DNA of 64,000 nt from Candidatus Electrothrix rattekaaiensis (lineage in GTDB: Bacteria; Desulfobacterota; Desulfobulbia; Desulfobulbales; Desulfobulbaceae), in contig JAVQMD010000002.1 of the NCBI GenBank assembly GCA_032595675.1, positions 992,001 to 1,056,000 on the forward strand, written 5' to 3'. Of this stretch, positions 61,366 to 64,000 are shown one piece after another; position 1 is the stretch's first letter, and each line of letters begins with the position of its first letter. A program made the position numbers and the translations under genes. The notes below the pieces were generated by a model. The model saw only the letters and a program-made list of their open reading frames with translations. It was not told the origin of the DNA and ran no database searches.

Positions 61366-62946
61366 ATGACGCATTCCTCTACCCAGGCTGGTGCAACTGT
61401 AACTCCGGCTCTGAAGCTCGGAGCTTTGAAAACAGGGAGCAGGCTCAGCCGCTGGTCCTTTGGCTGCTGCCCTGAAGAAAAGAAGATCATCGGGGGGGTG
61501 CGCAGCCTGCTTCGTATCCTGCTGATCATGGTGCATGAGTTCAGCAACACCAATATCTCCCTCCGTGCCTCGGCCCTGACCTTCTCTGTTATCTTATCTA
61601 TGGTCCCTTTGCTGGCGATGAGTACCGCCATTTTGAAAGGGCTGGGTAATGGGAACCAGATGCGGATCGCGGCCTATCATTTTATTGATCAATTGGACCC
61701 GGAGGCAGGGCAGGTGTTGCCCTCTTTCGATTCCGAATTGCCTCCGCCGGATGATTCGGTTGATTCGGAAATTGCGGTTTCCGAAGATCAATCGGCAGAA
61801 CCGCTGAAACAGGAAGATACGGTCAAGCAGGAAGGGCCAATAGAGGTAATAGAGGAGACAATGAAGGAGGCAATAGAGGTGATAGCAGAAGAACCGCCGC
61901 CCTCGTTGAATCGCCATCTGCATCAGGCCGTTGATACCATCTTTGATTATGTGGATAATACCAATTTTGCCGCCCTTGGGGCCTTTGGTATTGCAGGCCT
62001 TCTGATTGTGGTGGTCATGGTGCTGAGTTCTGTGGAAGATGCCATGAACGCTATCTGGCATACCCGACGCGGCCGCTCCCTGTTCCGCAAAATTATGGAT
62101 TATCTGGCCCTACTTGTCCTTCTCCCCATCTCGGTCAATATTGCCTTGGCCGGTGACGCTATCCTGCAATCGCCCAAGATAATGGAGTACATCATCACCT
62201 TTATTCCGTCAACTTGGGTCGTGCAGATGCTCCTGAAGCTGCTGCCGTTCATCTTCATCACCCTGTCTCTGATGATGATGTATCTTTTTTTTCCCAATGT
62301 GAAGGTCAAAACGACCGCAGCTTTTTGCGGGGCTCTGTTCGGTGCGGTCTTCTGGTTTATTGTCCAGCGTGCCTATGTGGTTCTTCAGATAGGCGTGGCA
62401 AACTATAATGCCATTTATGGATCCTTTGCCACGGTTCCGCTTTTTCTCGTCTGGATTCAGCTGGGCTGGATGTTCGTCCTGCTCGGTGCAGTTCTGGCCT
62501 ATGCTATTCAGCATCGCAACAGCTATCAGTTGTCAGGGACAGAGAGCAATACCCGCCAGGATCTTCAGCGGACCTTTGATATTTTGATTACGGTCTATAA
62601 TAATTTTGCCTTAGGTCGAGCCACCGTGTTGGATCAGCTGGTAGAACAGAGTCAGGTGGTGAACGAGACCGATCTGGCCCGTCCCCTGGATCTGTTGTTT
62701 CATGGCGATTTGCTGCACGAAATCGACCAGGATGGAACAGCCGCCTTTATCCCCTGTCGCCCTCTTGAACAGGTCGATGCGGTCCAGATTATTCGCCTGA
62801 TACTTGGTAAAGACGGAGAAGCGGACTCTGTGGGCGGGCATCTTGCTGATCAGGTTGTCAAAGCGGCAGAGGAGTTTCTTTCGGCGGGAGATTTTCCAGA
62901 TAAATACCTGACCAAAAGTCTCACACATCAAGCGAGTGCGGCATAG
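61366..62946 (+). CDS. YihY/BrkB-family membrane protein
   Basis: A 526-residue inner-membrane protein of the YihY (formerly RNase BN) family. The N-terminal helix pair with ASALTFSVILSMVPLLAM is diagnostic. About six membrane segments follow, including VVVMVLSSVEDAMNAIWHTRRGRS and the FATVPLFLVWIQLGW segment. An acidic Pro/Glu-rich loop (about 120-180) is inserted after the first segment, and a cytoplasmic C-terminal domain (about 390-526) is winged-helix-like. The family's role is unclear, perhaps lipid or solute transport. Confidence 0.9.
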   Translation: MTHSSTQAGATVTPALKLGALKTGSRLSRWSFGCCPEEKKIIGGVRSLLRILLIMVHEFSNTNISLRASALTFSVILSMVPLLAMSTAILKGLGNGNQMRIAAYHFIDQLDPEAGQVLPSFDSELPPPDDSVDSEIAVSEDQSAEPLKQEDTVKQEGPIEVIEETMKEAIEVIAEEPPPSLNRHLHQAVDTIFDYVDNTNFAALGAFGIAGLLIVVVMVLSSVEDAMNAIWHTRRGRSLFRKIMDYLALLVLLPISVNIALAGDAILQSPKIMEYIITFIPSTWVVQMLLKLLPFIFITLSLMMMYLFFPNVKVKTTAAFCGALFGAVFWFIVQRAYVVLQIGVANYNAIYGSFATVPLFLVWIQLGWMFVLLGAVLAYAIQHRNSYQLSGTESNTRQDLQRTFDILITVYNNFALGRATVLDQLVEQSQVVNETDLARPLDLLFHGDLLHEIDQDGTAAFIPCRPLEQVDAVQIIRLILGKDGEADSVGGHLADQVVKAAEEFLSAGDFPDKYLTKSLTHQASAA

Positions 62947-63237
62947 GCTCTCAGGGGAAACTGTGCTCCAACAGCCTGCGCCGGTCGCCGCTAGAACTGA
63001 GCCATATGTCCCTTTTCAAAACCCACTCTCTTGTTTCCCTTTTTCTCCTGTTTATGATAAAGTAGGCAGGATGTAAGCCCTTCAACCGTATTCGCCTGTG
63101 AGAGAGCAGGCGGACAGCAATCCTGCTCCCTTTTTTTGTGCGGCTCCGGGGCTTGTTCCCGTGCTTTACAGGCTATGAACCTTCTCCCTTTGAGGCGGGG
63201 CGGTTCAGTTGAGAATGATGACGTGCTGTGTACAATA

Positions 63238-64000
63238 ATGATCGGAGAAATTATAGCCATCGGCGACGAGCTGACTTCGGGCCGAATAACCAACACCACC
63301 AGTGCCTTTGCCGCCAGAGAGCTTTTTCGGGCCGGTCACGAGATCTATGCCATGCACACCATTGGGGATACGCCCAAGCTGATCGGCGAGGCTTTGCAGC
63401 GGGCAATCCAACGGGTGGATTTTGTCATTGTTACCGGCGGACTGGGCCCGACCACGGATGATCTGACCAATGAGGCAGTTGCCGAGGCCCTGCAACGTCC
63501 GGCCACCTTGAACGAGGCAATCCTGGAAAAGATCCGTTCTCAGTTGCAGGATCCTGATGGACAGCTTGATGCCTTGGAAAAGCTGGCTTGGCTACCGGAA
63601 GGGGCCGAGGTGTTGAGCGCGGAGGAACGGATGGCCGGTCATCTGCTCGTGCATGATGATATCCCTATCTTTTTTCTTCCCGGAGTGCCGATGCAGGCCC
63701 AAAAACTGCTGGTGGATATTGTCCTGCCGCGTTTGTCCGGCTGGAGCGGCTGTAATAAGTATCAGCGGATGCGCTTGTACAAGACCGTAGGGCTGCCTGA
63801 ATACAAAATCAATCAGCTCCTTATGCCGTTGGAGCAGGAAAAAAAGGTGTCAGTTGGCTATTATCCGGTGGATTTTGAGGTGCATGTGAGCCTCAGCGTC
63901 TCCGGCAAGAGTGCCGAGGAAGCGGATGCCTTGTTCATTGATGCCGAGGAGCGGATTCAGGAAGCCCTGGGTGATTATATTTACGGCACAGACCGGGAAA
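63238..64000 (+). CDS. cinA: CinA-like nicotinamide-nucleotide amidase, N-terminal part (partial)
   Basis: The gene starts at ATG 63238 and runs off the window end after 254 codons. The N-terminal MoCF-like domain has IIAIGDELTSGRITNTTS and VTGGLGPTTDDLTNEAV, the ADP-ribose pyrophosphatase active region of CinA. FFLPGVPMQAQKLL follows. The C-terminal amidase domain, if present, lies beyond the window. CinA recycles pyridine nucleotides. The 290 bp upstream shows no gene. Confidence 0.92.
   Translation, partial: MIGEIIAIGDELTSGRITNTTSAFAARELFRAGHEIYAMHTIGDTPKLIGEALQRAIQRVDFVIVTGGLGPTTDDLTNEAVAEALQRPATLNEAILEKIRSQLQDPDGQLDALEKLAWLPEGAEVLSAEERMAGHLLVHDDIPIFFLPGVPMQAQKLLVDIVLPRLSGWSGCNKYQRMRLYKTVGLPEYKINQLLMPLEQEKKVSVGYYPVDFEVHVSLSVSGKSAEEADALFIDAEERIQEALGDYIYGTDRE

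Overview
The window looks like a chromosome segment of a Gram-negative bacterium. It carries an LPS heptosyltransferase, an ArnT-like lipid-linked sugar transferase, UppP, a beta-barrel protein, a MltD-type transglycosylase and several exported proteins. The non-classical iron-sulfur SdhB/FrdB, the YcaO-TPR protein, Rpn nucleases, many toxin-antitoxin (TA) modules and moderate GC content fit a Desulfobacterota (Desulfobulbaceae-like) genome. That placement is an inference from gene content; no rRNA or intact tRNA gene was seen.

Layout: 0-4 kb is accessory (a 21-bp repeat array, a candidate HEPN protein, an antitoxin/PIN pair, an Rpn nuclease and an orphan sdhB). 4.1-9.9 kb is a tight five-gene cassette around a divergent zinc-ribbon Hsp70, with a zinc-ribbon/membrane/LysM-like protein, a helical-repeat protein, a J-like protein lacking HPD and a GrpE. 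9.9-15.3 kb has a ParE/RHH module inserted with a visible duplication scar, then rph, ddl and a single-chain MmeI-like restriction-modification enzyme. 15.3-18 kb holds a second 21-bp array, a probable c-di-GMP-I (GEMM) riboswitch ahead of a small exported protein, a lipoprotein and an exported protein. 18-27 kb carries a frameshifted SAM hydroxide adenosyltransferase, a DEAD-box helicase, a PIF1-like helicase, tandem pentapeptide-repeat proteins, a nitroreductase, a pseudouridine synthase and a second Rpn protein. 27.6-33 kb is a TA graveyard rich in dispersed repeats, with two more 21-bp arrays and an AT-rich membrane-protein pair. 33-39.4 kb has cmoB, an ABC permease, waaF and HigBA-type genes.

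From 44.6 down to 39.5 kb five co-directional genes with ATGA overlaps encode YcaO-TPR, Cdd1, Trypco1, a 43-residue antitoxin-like peptide, and a trypsin / STAND NTPase / degenerate histidine-kinase fusion. This is a strong candidate for an undescribed conflict or signalling system. 44.8-64 kb is mostly housekeeping and envelope genes (tsaE, a hybrid kinase, YejA-like binding protein, GT39, uppP, PilZ, epmA, beta-barrel, dut, mltD, yihY, cinA), plus an asparagine-synthetase-like protein lacking key residues of both active sites.

Two themes stand out. First, four separate arrays share an exact 21-bp period although their sequences are unrelated. One cannot be protein-coding, and 21 bp is two DNA helical turns. 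Second, compact multi-gene cassettes (the Hsp70 cassette and the Trypco/STAND operon) contain divergent or inactivated versions of known domains.
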